From positions 744,001-808,000 of the forward strand of contig QJPP01000468.1 in NCBI GenBank assembly GCA_003996215.1: a stretch of 64,000 bases of DNA, read 5' to 3'. The DNA comes from Jaltomata sinuosa (taxonomy: Eukaryota; Streptophyta; Magnoliopsida; Solanales; Solanaceae). Below are positions 1-12,092 of this stretch, in pieces. How positions within the stretch are numbered: position 1 is the stretch's first letter; each line of letters starts with the position of its first letter. Both the position numbers and the translations under genes were made by a program. The notes under the pieces were generated by a model that saw nothing but the letters and a program-made list of their open reading frames with translations, made no database searches and was not told where the DNA came from.

Positions 1-1253
1 ATCTGCTAGCTTAATTAAAACCAGTAATAAATTTGGCAATCTTTCTCGCATGGACGAGGACCCAATGGAGACGATGACTGCTAAGAACACAGTCCAAATC
101 CCCAAATTTCTCTCTCTTCCTACTACCTTAACAGGTGTCATGGACAGGTGTCCTAACCCTATAAAACCCCCTAGCAATACTACCACTTCAGACAGAATGG
201 AACCAGTGGGTAATACCACTGGTAAAACTATTACTACAGAGAAAACTACTAAAAATTATATAACAGCTGTAATTCACAGGGAATTGACACCAATTACCCA
301 AATCCCCGACAAATGGCTACTCCTAAAAAGGTGACAATTTTAATCACATGCATGATATAGCAGCTATCCCTTCATCTTCTATATCAAACATGCAACCCCT
401 ACCCAATCCCATGCAAGCCATATCTCAAGAAATATTTTCCAAATCATTACAGTTACCTCCACACTCAAACAACCCTCCCACCCAATCTCAATATAATCTC
501 CCTAACAGTCTAAATGAGTTCCAAACTCACACTCCCACTAAACAAACAAACGAGCAGACTCCTCTGACTTACAAAGAGGAAAATGGAAAACATCGATCCA
601 CCCTCTTCCCACCGATGCCAAATCCACCGGTGATCTTTGCTACCCAAGCCTTACCACCGGACTCGCCCCCGATGTCGTGGGTGGAACTAGGACTTCGAGG
701 ATAGGCGATTTTCTTCACAATGGATCTCAATGGTCAGGAAGTGATGGTGGTTCTACAAAACCCAAACTTTCTTGCTCAATTGGTAACAGAGGGGATGAAA
801 TTTGCGATGGACAACAACCTAAACTATATCTGGATAAACAATATCATCAACCCCCTAGCACCAGTTGTGGCCCCAGCTTTGTTTCACAACATGCAATAGC
901 ATTGGGGACTCCCACAACACTTCAATCCTCTCCTCAACCCAATGATAAACCAAAACCTCCCTTTCTTCTCCGCCGCGGAGACGATCCAGCAAAACCCTCT
1001 TTTTTCCCATGGATTCCTTAAAACCTTTAGGATTTGTCACCCCAACAGATGCCCAATCCGGTGCCTCGAGAGAACGACATCCATTGGGGGAGAAGAGGAG
1101 ATACACGATCGCTCATTCACAGAAATATCAAACTTAAATGAAGTGGCCCTTATGCTTTTTTTGAAGATGGAAGACAAGAAGTACATCTTCGTTTGCCCTC
1201 ATGCACTGAGGAAATGCTCGATCGACATTCGTCCCCCAATCAATAAATAGGCA
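1..1253 (+). pseudogene. LINE upstream region, probable ORF1 relic
   Basis: Proline-, serine- and threonine-rich short open stretches (50-334, 348-704, 677-1021) lie directly before the endonuclease frame of the LINE that follows. In plant L1-type LINEs this position belongs to ORF1, whose product is a nucleic-acid-binding protein, often with a low-complexity tail. No zinc knuckle or RNA-recognition fold can be read here and the frame breaks several times. The assignment rests on position alone. The element starts before the window. Confidence 0.4.
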
Positions 1254-3450
1254 GTGAAGCATGCAGTGGTGTTGAGCTCCACACTCAAATTGGATCAGGA
1301 GAGCCCGAACTGTCAAACCTTTCCAATGAATAGTGACTCTACTATCATAGTGTGGAACATTAGGTGGGCAAATAACGATGTCTTTAAAATAAATTTGAAG
1401 GAATTAATTGCTACTCATAAGCCTTGCATTCTTGCTCTGTTGGAAACCAAGATGGATAGCCATGACCCCATTAGGATCGACTATAATTTCACTGGTATGA
1501 TGGAGGTCCCTACTATAGAACGTGCTGAGGGGATTGTTATTATGTGGCAAGAAGACATTGTTAAGGTCACTAGGATGAGATAATCTAATTAGGAGATCCA
1601 TGCTATGGTGCAGGTAATGCCTAATGGTAACCCTTGGATCCTTTTGATTATTTATGCTTGTCCTCAACCTGCTACTAGAAAGATATTGTGGGATAACCTC
1701 ATACTTATCAAAGATAATTACCACGGTCCTTGGATTCTTGCGGGCGACTTTAATGAAATTACTAGTCAAACTGACAAATGTGGTGGTAGACCTTTTAATC
1801 AGTATAGAGCTAACAATTTTCTTAACTGTATAAATTACTGTGACCTAGTTGATTTAGGTCTCAAAGGTAGTAGGTTCACGTGGTCTAATCACAGGTTTAA
1901 AAATGGATTAATTTTGGAGAGACTAGATCGAGGTTTGGCAAACAATAATTGGATTCAACTGTACCCAACCTCTTCAATTACTCACCTGCCTAGAACTTAT
2001 TCAGATCATTCCCCCCTCCTAATTAGGCTTGACAGTTCTGATCGTAGAAATAGGACTAAGCCTTTCCATTTAGAATCCTTCTGGTCAAACCATCCACAAT
2101 TTAGCAATATTGTAGCTTCTTCTTGGATGAATAAGGATCTCCTTACGGCTTATACTTGTTTTGTCCCCACTGTGTTACAGTGGAGTTCCACCACCTTTGG
2201 AGACCTTCACCATAAGAAACGTCATATCCTTTCTAGATTGAAAGGGATCCAAAATTCCAATCTCTACACCTCTAGCCAATTCCTCCAAAAGATAAATGTT
2301 GATCTCACTTTAGAATACAATAATCTCCTAAAAATTAATGAGAATTATTGGCGTCTGCAGTCCTGTATTAATTGGCTTAATGAGGGTGATGCAAACACTA
2401 AAATTTTTCATATTTCTACCCTTAACCGTAGACGCAAAAACAACATCTCTTTCTTTGTAAATGATCAAAATGAGTGGATCACTTCTCATCAAGATATCCT
2501 TAATCACACTCTTGCCTTTTTTCAAAATATTTTTACCACTAATCACAACCTTACACTCCTTCACGATCCTGTTGTGCCTAACTTGTCCTCTCACAATTGT
2601 GACCCTACTATTTTAGACTCCAAGCTTACTGATCTGGAAATTACTAATGCTATTTTCTCCTTCAAGCCTTTTAAATCCCCTGGTCCGAATGGTTTACACC
2701 CTTTTTTCTTCCAACAACAATGGAAAACAGTGGCTAAGTCAATTCTTGAATTTTGCCACAAAATTTGCAATCAAGGCTTCATTCCTAATGATATAAACAC
2801 TACTTATTTATGTCTTATTCCTAAAATTCCTAATGCTAATCATTTAAAAATTTCAGACCTATAGGTCTCTGTAATACCATTTATAAAGTTATTACAAATA
2901 TCATTGCTAATCGCATTAAATCTTTTCTTGAGAAAATTATAGGCCCCTATCAATCTAGTTTTCTTAAAGGTAGGAGACCTACTGATAATTCCATCATCAT
3001 CCAAGAACTTCTGCGCTACCTCAAAAATTCTAAAAGTAAACAAGGAAGTTTTATTTTAAAATTGGATCTGGAAAAGCTTTCGATAAACTTGAATGGTCCT
3101 TTATTTATAGAACTCTTACTTATTTTAAATTTCCTACAAAAATTAGAGGTCTTATTATGAGTTGTATCTCTACTAGTAAAATCTCTATTCTTGTGAATGG
3201 TTCTGAAACTGATTTCTTCTCCCTTTCTAGAGGTATCCGTCAGGGTGATACTATGTCCCCTTACATCTTTATTTTTTGTATGGAAATGTTGTCTCTTCAC
3301 ATAAACAATCTTGTAGAAAATGGTATTTGGAGACCCATTAAAATTAGCCCCACTGCCCCTCCCCTCTCTCAAATTTTTTAATGCTGATGATATCACTCTT
3401 ATGGCTCAAGCTCACAATGATAGTATCCACTCCATTAGTAGAGTTTTGAA
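1254..3450 (+). pseudogene. LINE (L1-type) ORF2 pseudogene: endonuclease plus reverse transcriptase
   Basis: Non-LTR retrotransposon ORF2, which nicks target DNA and copies its own RNA onto the nick. The apurinic-type endonuclease shows WNIR near 1351, LLETK near 1438, GDFNE near 1744 and SDHSP near 2004. The reverse transcriptase shows SPGPNGLHP near 2677, then FRPIGLCN, SFLKGR, RGIRQGD and an ADD box near 3381. Two in-frame stops lie near 1581 and 1590. The frame then slips near 2855, near 3072 (one base lost inside the LEKAFD motif) and in the T-run near 3375. The usual YADD tyrosine is replaced and reads FNADD. Homology stops near 3450, so the RT thumb and 3' tail are missing. It is a dead, truncated copy; the family call is secure. 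Confidence 0.9.
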
Positions 3451-3539
3451 GCTAAAGACCCCACATTTATTGAACTCAAGATGATCCCCAACTATCAAAT
3501 TTATGCTTTTGAACAACAATTTCATACTAGGAAGAGCTA

Positions 3540-4190
3540 ATTTACAATCAAAAATCAATTCTATGAAAATACTCATATCCATAGGTTTTTCCCATAATTT
3601 TATGAACCTAGGGTTCTAAATCACAAGAATTTCACCATAATTCTCCATTCTAATGATTCTAGAAGAAGAATGGATTAATCAATGTTAAAAGAGAGTAAAA
3701 ATCTTACCTCAACAAAGAATTTTCACCCCAACCATGAGAAAATCGCCTTTCTAGGCCTTATGAATGAGATTTTGGAGTTTATGAGCTGAAACTGATCAAA
3801 ATAAGGTTATAAACTGATGTTGTCCCGCTATAGAGAGAAAATTCTCGCTCCAGCGGCCCCACTATAGCGACCTAAATCAGCTACGGCGGCTTCAGCTTTT
3901 CAGCACTGACAATCTTCAGTAAAATGGTCATAATTTTTTACTCGAAAAGTGGATTAACAAACAATCAGTTGTGTTGGAAAGAAAACTTAAAGATCTTTAA
4001 TTTGGTGGGTATTGTACCTCATAACTCCTTATATTCTAGGAGTACTCATTTGAAGTTCATCCTAGTTTAAACTTAGCTAGAACTAAATCGGTAAGGACAC
4101 TTTCAACTTAACTTTGTGCTAGGGGCATTGTATGACCTTAATTCATAACTAATGCAATCACATACCAAGAGATTGATCCTAACACCTATG
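3540..4190 (-). repeat. Truncated gypsy LTR fragment
   Basis: It matches, in the same orientation, the far ends of LTRs B and E in this window: a block around ATAACTTTTTACTC, then a GTTGGAAAGAA block, then TTATATTCTAGGAGTA and TTTCAACTTAACTTTG. A block of CCGCTATAG/CTATAGCG-type short repeats (3825-3890) occupies the variable-module position. Both LTR termini are missing and no TSD was found. Confidence 0.65.
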
Positions 4191-5524
4191 ACAAATGAGA
4201 CATATACCTTTACTGCATATATTTTTAGTAATGACAGAACCGATCATTACAATTATTGTCCCTTGTTGTATAACCAAAATATCATCCCACCTTGTCGCAA
4301 CAGACTTTCCCTTTTAATATTCTTTCATCAAGTTAACACATCGAGTTTAACATCTATAAACTTTTGTAAATTATGCATTTACTTTTGATGGTCCATTTGC
4401 AACAAGTAATGCATTTTTATCCAATTTTTACAACCTAACATGACACTAATAGGGCTATAAAAATATCAAGGAAAAAACATGAAAATTTACTTCATGTAGA
4501 CACATGGTCATGATCTCTTCAATTCCTATACATGATCAGACACTCTACTTAAATGCTTCACTGATTAATATATAAAAAACACCTCATATTATCACCAAGC
4601 CATATATATAGGTTGAAGATGAACAATAATAAAGGAAGCATTAACAAAAAGATGAGCTTTACAAGAAGTGATCGGATATTTGAATCGTTACTATATGTGT
4701 CACTCAATATTGATAGTTGTGCAAAAGAAGTGATAAAGCATATAAAGAAAACATATACTTAAAGTACAAAAAGTTTAATGCTATTTTCACTATATTTATT
4801 AGCTTCATAGGAAAACATAAAAGGTTTATTTAAAGGCAATGTATGTTCCTTGACAATTAGGTGAAATGAGTGGTAAAATTTTAATTTTATTGAACCCTCA
4901 GACTGATTATGAAACTCTATCAATATAGACAATTAAATCATTATTTTACCACTTCATCTCTCCCAACGACAAATTAAGTATGTTGCACACGTATGAAAAT
5001 AACATTAACTACACCTGCATCCATATCATGTTAGATCAACTATTTAAATCATCATTATTCATGTCACTCCATTAAAAATAATCTTTGTCCAATATTATGA
5101 GAAAAAATAGTTTTTCTACTATTAGAAATTCTCTGCTACTAGCATATAAGTACCCAACAAGACTAAGGTCTCATAACATACATTGGACATAAATTCAACG
5201 TACCAACTTGCATGTGTGCTAGAGGAGAAAATTGGTGAATCACTTCTTGTTGAAACTAAAGATAATATGACAGTGAGTACTGAGCATGAAAATAGAAAAC
5301 GCATATCTATCGGTTGCTGCTTATCATTATGTAACGAACAAATATCACATTGAAGAACATGGCAAAGTTCATGTTTCAATATTATATAGAAGATTTTTGA
5401 GCCCTTCCTAGATAAATTTTTAAGTATTCTGTTCCTCTCAAAGATTTCATATCAACTCCATCCAAACGAACCACAAATAAATACTATCTTCACGTTACTG
5501 AATTCATACTCAACAAATAATAAT
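4191..5524. other. AT-rich intergenic DNA, nothing recognised
   Basis: No domain, RNA gene or clear repeat can be read. A minus-strand open stretch at 5122-5379 has no recognisable family or splice context. This is probably decayed flank between the LINE/LTR fragments and the copia element. Confidence 0.4.
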
Positions 5525-6066
5525 CCTTGAAGAATGGAGAATCACGGAAACTTTCAAGCTTGAGGCGTGATGGCACTGTTCTTATAAATATTTCACCGGT
5601 CAAAATATATCACTCAGAATTCAACAAGCTCTTCTAGTTATAATCTAGGAGCCAGAAACTAACAAAGATTTATCTCAAAAAAACCCAGCAGTACAAAAGA
5701 GAAGAAAAAGTTTTTTGTTTTTACTTTCCTTGTTCTTTTCTACTCCATAAGTAGAACCCATTATATACCATATATAGAGCCAAAATACAGTCCTTCAAAT
5801 TCCATAAATTATCATATTTAATGGTAATTAATTATATCATTAAAGCATTGACCAAACTGTCATATTTACATTGAAAATAACTGTTTTCCAACTCTACAAT
5901 TTCCTTACAAGAAAATATTTATTAAGGATATATAAAATAAATGTCTTAATTAATATTAACATAATAATTAATAAAGAAAGTAATTAAAGACTAGTAATTA
6001 TAGTTAGAAAAGACTAATTAATAAGATTAATATTATTATTTTTAAGATACAAATATTTTTCTAATA
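5525..6066 (-). repeat. Copia 3' LTR (approximate low end)
   Basis: It is closely similar to 18881-19306 plus 12031-12092, including a shared AGCTTGAGGCGT segment and long AT-rich blocks. A minus-strand TATA-like CTCTATATATGG lies near 5768-5780. About 65 bp between 5585 and 5650 have no partner in the other LTR, where a composite element now sits. Confidence 0.55.
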
Positions 6067-6689
6067 ATTTCTCATATATCTTAAAAATAATATTAAGAAA
6101 TAAAACAAAAGTTTTGTTGGGTTTTCACATGAATACATTGCTTCGAATCTGGTGTCCATAGACTATGAACTAGACCTAGATAAAACAAGATTAAACTTTG
6201 TAGAACAATTAGTAAAGTTTAAAACTTCATGAACTAATAATTCTATCACATTATACAGGCACAATTTTAGTCGTTATCGCAGTTTTATGCTAAGAGGCCA
6301 TGCGCGTGTTCTGATACTCATGAGTGCTCTAAAAATCTATCACAATTTCATAGAAGCGGCACCACTTCACACTCATATAGATCCACCTTTAAGTGTATTC
6401 TATAGAGCAATGCACCACCTATAAAGGATATGGTAATAGATTAAGAGCTCACAACTCAGCCTCACTTAACTTGCAGATTTGCACTATATGCACACCATAA
6501 TAGATCACATAAGGGATAATTTTTATAATGCACAAGATCAAATAATGACTTATTATTACTCATATGAACCTAATTCGTGGGATCTCCAATCACATAGGTT
6601 GAGTTACTATCATGTTTGATATACATCTTGACAAAGTCTCATTCTCATTGAAGCTTCACTTTTAAACATTTTTCACAAAGGTTTAGTCA
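6067..6689 (-). other. Copia 3' untranslated region and tail
   Basis: Sequence between the end of the RNase H relic and the 3' LTR. Read on the minus strand it gives broken pieces such as HMSNNKSLFDLVHY and PLCDLLWCAYS, which look like the end of a copia polyprotein. No intact frame remains. Confidence 0.4.
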
Positions 6690-7376
6690 GTGAATTGACC
6701 AAATTTACTTCTAACCTCACAAAAATTTATAGATATAATTCTATCTCTTAACAATTATTTTATCACTTTATGTTTCGAACACTTATACATATTTTTTCAT
6801 TGAAAAAAATTATTATTTTACTACAGCTAATGTTGCTTCGAAATCACAATATATATAGATAAATTAATTTTTATATCAACCCCAGTACTCACTAAGAATT
6901 TTTTTAGCCTCATTATCAGTCAACTCCAAATCATAAACTCAGATTTCATAATTAATCTAGTAACTATGATCTATTTGATTAATTTTGTGTTATTTCACCT
7001 CACCAAGAATGAACACATAATCACATATAAATATTATGATTCACATGACATCATTGTACCCCTCTAGTACAATAATTATTAATTTACTATAATACTTTAT
7101 CATTAGTTGCATCTTTTCAAAAAATGCACCAATAGAAGAATACCAATATAATATATTTTAGGATCACTATCAACAAGATAAGTATAAAATTCTTCACCAA
7201 AAAAGTTTCATATCCTTGTAATTTTTCTTCTCCTCAAATCCTCATTTTTCAAAATCATATGAACAACAAAGTCATGTAAAATGTCACAATAAAAATATAT
7301 TCTCAAAATTATTTTCTCTTCTATAACTTTATTCACAAAATTAATCACCTCACAATTATAATTAAAAATTTATATG
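6690..7376 (-). pseudogene. Copia polyprotein relic: integrase C-terminus joined to RNase H
   Basis: Minus-strand reading, with frame changes, gives a piece resembling the integrase tail (RREKLQGYETF near 7200-7240). It then gives RNase H motifs: MKSEF and LELTDNEAKKIL near 6890-6950, YCDFEATLAVVK near 6820-6852, and KHKVIK, LLRDRIISINF near 6700-6780. These match the copia order E-x-E-A, C-D-S-Q-A, R-H-x-x-V. The reverse transcriptase expected between integrase and RNase H cannot be found, so an internal deletion is likely near 7000-7150. Many stops and shifts make it non-functional. Assignment is by motif only. Confidence 0.6.
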
Positions 7377-7540
7377 CGTAATGATCCTTCCGGTCATTCC
7401 TACGTTTATGCTTTTGATGTACTGTTAGAGCTTGCCTGTAGTGGCCCCAAGTCATTTATGGCTTGTTAGGACTGGTGGTTCAGTGCCCTGGCCGTTTATT
7501 TGGTCGTTTCCCTATTTTAGAGTCTTAACTTAGGATATCG

Positions 7541-7554
7541 TTAACTTTGGTCAA
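7541..7554 (+). promoter_or_regulatory. Inverted W-box pair (half decayed)
   Basis: TTAAC-N4-GTCAA, matching TTGAC-N4-GTCAA in other family A LTRs. A second W-box-like TTTGACTTT lies at 7709-7717. TTGAC is the core bound by WRKY factors. Function here is inferred from conservation among copies. Confidence 0.35.
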
Positions 7555-7860
7555 TATTCTTGGTAAAAACACTCAGAATCAAATTTCGACAGTTCTTTTA
7601 GCTTTGGAGCATGAATTTTGGTCTAGATGGACCCTTGATTGGGGTCTGAGAGATTTTGATTTAGTTTTGTGTTATTTTTTATGTTTTCTAGCCAATTGAA
7701 TATGAAAGTTTGACTTTGATATACATTCGGAGAAGACGGCCTCAGATGGAAATTTTATCAATGCTATTGGCTCCAGAATATCGATTTTAGGCTAGAGGGA
7801 CCATTGGTTTGAGTCCCGAGACTTCCAGACTTAATTTTGACCCTTAGATTTCATTTTGGA

Positions 7861-8036
7861 ATAGTTGGCCTCAGCGCCCTGGGCGCCTGTGCCCCCTGCG
7901 CCTTAGCGCCCTGGGCTCATGTGCCCCCTGTGCCTTAGCGCCCTGGGCGTCTGTGCCCCCTGCACCTCAGCGCCCTGACCGCCCTGGTGCGCCTTGGCCG
8001 CGTGCGCTTTGGCAGCCTTGGTGCGCCTGGGCACTG
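7861..8036 (+). repeat. GC-rich short tandem repeats upstream of the LTR TATA box
   Basis: About three 32-33-bp copies of a unit containing AGCGCCCTGGGCGCC and TGTGCCCCCTGCGCC, followed by more decayed GC-rich pieces. It contrasts sharply with the AT-rich surroundings. The same position in the other family A LTRs (32788-32940, 61655-61805) has related but reshuffled repeats. Confidence 0.75.
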
Positions 8037-8042
8037 GCAGCC

Positions 8043-8048
8043 TATATA
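8043..8048 (+). promoter_or_regulatory. Probable LTR TATA box
   Basis: CCTATATAGC directly after the GC-rich block. The equivalent site in element A reads CTATAAAAGC on the minus strand. Position conservation supports a promoter. Confidence 0.5.
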
Positions 8049-10683
8049 GCTAGCCACCACTTAATCTTTCAGCTTATTTCCTCTTCTTCCCCAAAGATTT
8101 TTCCCATTAAAATTAGCTCCAAAACCTCCATTCTTTCACCTGATTCTTCCTAAACCTTGGAGGATTATATCTTTTAGGTCCGTGCTCATTCTTGATTTCT
8201 AAAATTGATAAGTTTCCTTGTTAATTTTTGTTAAATTTTATTATTTTCCTCCTTTATTTCTCCTAGTTTAGGGGCTATTTGAGCCTTTGTTTATGGTCCA
8301 TTTCCGCTTAATTTTGGAGCATGATTTCTCAGAAACATGAAGAATATTGTGGTGTTTTTCGTTCTGGCTTCAGATTGTGGGGTCCGCGGGATCTTGTGAC
8401 CCGAATTTTGACTCGGCTATACTTTTAGCAATATGAGTATCGTTAGTCTTGTTTTAACGCGTAGATTACCTTTTTGATAGTGTAATTGATTTTTGGGACT
8501 TCTCAAAGCGGTTCGGGCTTGGTCATCATCGTTCTAGCAGCTTATCATCGGACGACAGGTAGGTTACGGTTTGACTCTTTTAGACTTTGCATATATAGGA
8601 TATAATTATACTAATTAGCATCTTTGAGTTGGGTTTATTAGCTTGATACCCCAGACCTTGTCCGCTTCTTCAGGTCCGATGTATTTCACTCCGATGATTA
8701 TAGTATTCATTGTAGTTGATAGTATCACCCTTCTGGTCCTGTGTGGCCTTGTCTTTGACTCTGGACCATACATGGTGGATTATTCGAAAATGTCCATGAG
8801 TCTCGGATATTGATATTCATTTGTAGAGATGGATATATGTCTTGTAGAGCGATTGGAGCTTGTGCGGGACCGATAGGTTGATTGTCAGCCATTGAACTAC
8901 TGTTTGTAATTGAGCATGCCATTATCATGCATATAAAGAGGTTTTTCACTGGTTTTACTATGGTTTTAGCTTCGGGCCTACTATTGATGATTTTCTAAAC
9001 TTTGCATGGCTCCGAGGGTCCATTTTTGATAAAAATAATTGTAAAAGGATTAGAATTATTTTCATGGATCTTCTTGGGGTAAGAAAGTTAAAAGAATAAT
9101 TTTATCACTGTTTTCATACTATACTAGACTCGGCTGAGCCGTGGTGCTAGATTTGATTTCCTATTGATTTGAGATGGTACTAGACTCAGACGGACCGAGC
9201 ATCAGATTTGTTTTACTACTATTTTAGTCCCGGATACGCACGAACACCCTTGGTGGAGTTTTTGAAACTTGATTCATTATTTTAGACCTGGATAGGCTCC
9301 GGGCATGCATTTTCGAAACTCCGGCTACGTATTTGGATCTGAATACACTCTGGATTGTTATTGAGACTTGAGATTTAGTATGTGGTCGAGGACCTTTATG
9401 GACCTGCGATCCGAACCAGGGGCTACGTGCTGAGTGTGCCAGAGAAGGGGTATACGGTATAATTGAGGTATACGGGTCGTGTCCTTCCATAGATCATACC
9501 TGCTGTACTATAGGAACTAGAGGAAGTACATAGAGAGTTACTATTCTACATGATTTTTACCATTGCATCATATCATTCATTTGCGTGAGAATCCATCCTT
9601 ATTTGATGTTTGCTCAATGTACGCTCCGGTAGTATGGGATATCAGAGGGTTTATTTTCACTTGTATGTATTCCTCGGGTGTATGAGCGCCCGTGGAACTG
9701 TAGATAGACTTTTATTTATTATTATTCTATCACAATATTGATCTTGATTATGGCTACATTCGATGACCAAAAACTGGGAGTTGTATTATGTTCATTTGGT
9801 TCACTTGATGGTTATACTTGGACTATCGGTTGTTTATTTCTGGTTTAAGAGTGGTATTTACTAGCATGACTTGGTTGTTAGTCCTGTTTTCGAGCATGTT
9901 ATCGTTATTTTCCTTTTCTCCTTCCCTTTTTACTTGAGGTTATCGATATACCGCCTTCTTCTTAAACTCTCCTTATATACTGTTATTGCAAGGACCCCAG
10001 GTGTATTCTTTATCCAATCACCTGTGTTCCGCGATGTATATTTCTATTAGCTAGCCTAGTATGTTATTTTCTTCTCGTATCCTTCTGTGCTAGCTTCCGT
10101 TTGCTTATTCATTATTTCTTTGACTACTTGTTTCTTTTCTGCTATATTATTGCTTTTATATCTTATATGCGCCTAGTTGGCCTATGATACCTACTGGGTA
10201 CCCGTTGATTAGCAATTGGTGCTCATACTACACTCTGCATCTTTCTGGTGCAGATCTTAGTGTGGGCCATCGCCATTGATCCGTGGAGACTCGTGCGAGC
10301 TGACTTTTGGACTATCCGAGGCTGAGGGTGAGCTCTTGATGGCCGGGCTTAGATTTTAGCTCATCTTTTGTATCTTGTACTCTTTTTGCTATTCAGAGAC
10401 TGATGTGTATATATTCTTTTGGATCCTTTGTACTCTGTATATTTAGTACCGGCTCTTATAATATGATATCAGGTCGTGGATTTGGTTTAACTTTCGCTTA
10501 TGCATTTCTGTTGCTTATTTCTTATTCTTATTTCCCTTGCTTCCGCTTATATTATGCTTCTCCCGCTTGCTTATTAGATAGTAGCCCATTACTAACCGTT
10601 CTGGGCTACGGGGATTGGTCCGCCTACAAGGGAAGGAGGGGGAGTTATAGGTGCCATCATGACCGAGAAATCGGATCGTGACA

Positions 10684-11500
10684 ATATGCAACACTTTTAA
10701 TTAGTATAAACATACAACAAAAAATATTATACCTTTTTTTCTTTCAGAATTAAGTAGCACAATCTTAGCCAGATACCCCCATTTACTTTTAAATATTTAA
10801 TAACTTTTGTAAGACACTTTACTCTCATATTTTCAATATTTTAAAAATAAGATAATAATATCTTCATAACTCATAACAAGTTAGCCAATTTTTCAGAAGA
10901 CATTTTGTCATCTCATTTCACAAAATTATTAAACACAACAAATTCGCCAGGTCTATCGAATCTACTTAATATTACATTCTCATTATTTAAAATAAACTAA
11001 TTTACTAAAATTTAATATATATTATATATAATAAATCAAAGAAATTAATCAAGCAAGTTACTAGCATTTTCATTCTTGAATAGAATATTTAACACAACTA
11101 AATCATGATTAAAATATATTTTTTGCCAACAAAAAAATTATGCTTAGTTAAAACACTCATAACACTCTCAAAAGAATCTCCAACATTTTTTAGTAATACC
11201 AAATCAACCAAATTGGTTAAATATTAAGAATGTGTAAACTTTATTAAAGCCAATATTTCTTCCACATGTGAGTTTAAGGAGAACTTTTCTTTTCTAAGAA
11301 CTTGAGCAGTTCTTCAATCAAGATAAATAAATCCTTCTCCTCCATTAACTTGGGTGTAAGCCAAAAAATTATTTTATCCACACAAACTCTATCGCCCAGT
11401 CACTGACATTAACCACAATTTTCACTTAGGACATGACCACAATAATAATATCATCTGCTTTATTCAAATTAATTCTAACTAAGCAAGGATTGTCAACTTT
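10684..11500 (-). pseudogene. Copia polyprotein relic: GAG-pre-integrase and integrase pieces
   Basis: Minus-strand translation across frame changes gives AQVLRKEKFSL near 11270-11315 and VLTKHNFFVGKKYI near 11105-11165. These resemble the G-K-G-x-V-x-L and F-V-G-K-G-Y blocks before copia integrase. A later piece near 10740-10790 (GGIWLRLCYL) may be integrase. The DDE residues cannot be read. The region is AT-rich and full of stops. It continues at 7376 once the solo LTR is removed. Confidence 0.5.
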
Positions 11501-12030
11501 TTCAAATCTTTCTCAAAATTTTTATTATTGACTTTGAATTTAATATAATCTTATTTCTCTAAAGTAATAGATATATTAGCATACGACATACCTTATAATA
11601 ATAGAAATACAATTAACATATCTCTGAAGGGAGGCTCCATTGTAAGGAACAATAATTGGCAGGAAGGCTAATGCCAACGTCGAGCGGAGAGAAGCCAATG
11701 TTGAATCCAACACCACAACATATTCCAACCCAGAGAAGGCTTTGTACGTTGGATGCACCGGATTGTATATTTAATATTTCATTAGCATACCCTTTACATA
11801 CCATGAAAGTGTGATGCTCAGAAGCACTACAATGTTCTCAAGTCCTAGAGGTGATATAATTTGAAATTTGATTGGAATGTTGTAATATGTCGGCTTGTTC
11901 TTGTTGCTGTCAAAACTAACACTATTACCTTTTATGGCCAAAATTGATCCAATCACTCTACTTCTGTTTTCTAAAAATATAATGAAATATGTTTGTTTCC
12001 GTGATTCATAAAAGAAATATCCGTAAGATT
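11501..12030 (-). other. Copia 5' internal region, gag not recognisable
   Basis: Two overlapping minus-strand stretches (11576-11758, 11613-11956) are open but show no CCHC knuckle or other motif. Their position between the 5' LTR and the pre-integrase relic fits gag or leader. I do not recognise them. Confidence 0.35.
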
Positions 12031-12092
12031 GTTGAAAAATATTGGAGAATCACGAAAACTCTCTAGCTTGAGGCGTCCATATGGCACGGTCT
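12031..12092 (-). repeat. Copia 5' LTR, inner fragment
   Basis: Shares GAGAATCACG and AGCTTGAGGCGT with 5540-5570 in the other LTR. It is cut by the composite gypsy element and continues at 18881. Confidence 0.55.

Larger units (their letters stand above)
7377..10683 (+). repeat. Solo gypsy LTR (family A) with 5-bp TSD
   Basis: A 3307-bp LTR flanked by a perfect duplication ATATG (7372-7376 and 10684-10688). The ends are CGTAATGATCC and GATCGTGACA; the expected TG start has become CG. Sequence and layout match, in the opposite orientation, both LTRs of element A (27270-33678, 58923-62503). No internal sequence is present, so the second LTR and interior were lost by LTR-LTR recombination. It lies in the interior of the copia relic and is therefore younger than it. 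It holds no protein-coding capacity; a stretch at 7953-8153 is only GC-rich repeat. Confidence 0.9.

Noticed and set aside
5122..5379. 85-residue minus-strand frame, considered as a receptor-kinase ectodomain exon
   Set aside because: No cysteine pattern, signal peptide or splice context could be confirmed; the resemblance was too weak to report as a gene.
11576..11956. Overlapping minus-strand frames considered as a separate small gene
   Set aside because: They lie between the copia 5' LTR and pre-integrase relic and fit copia gag/leader better; no independent domain.
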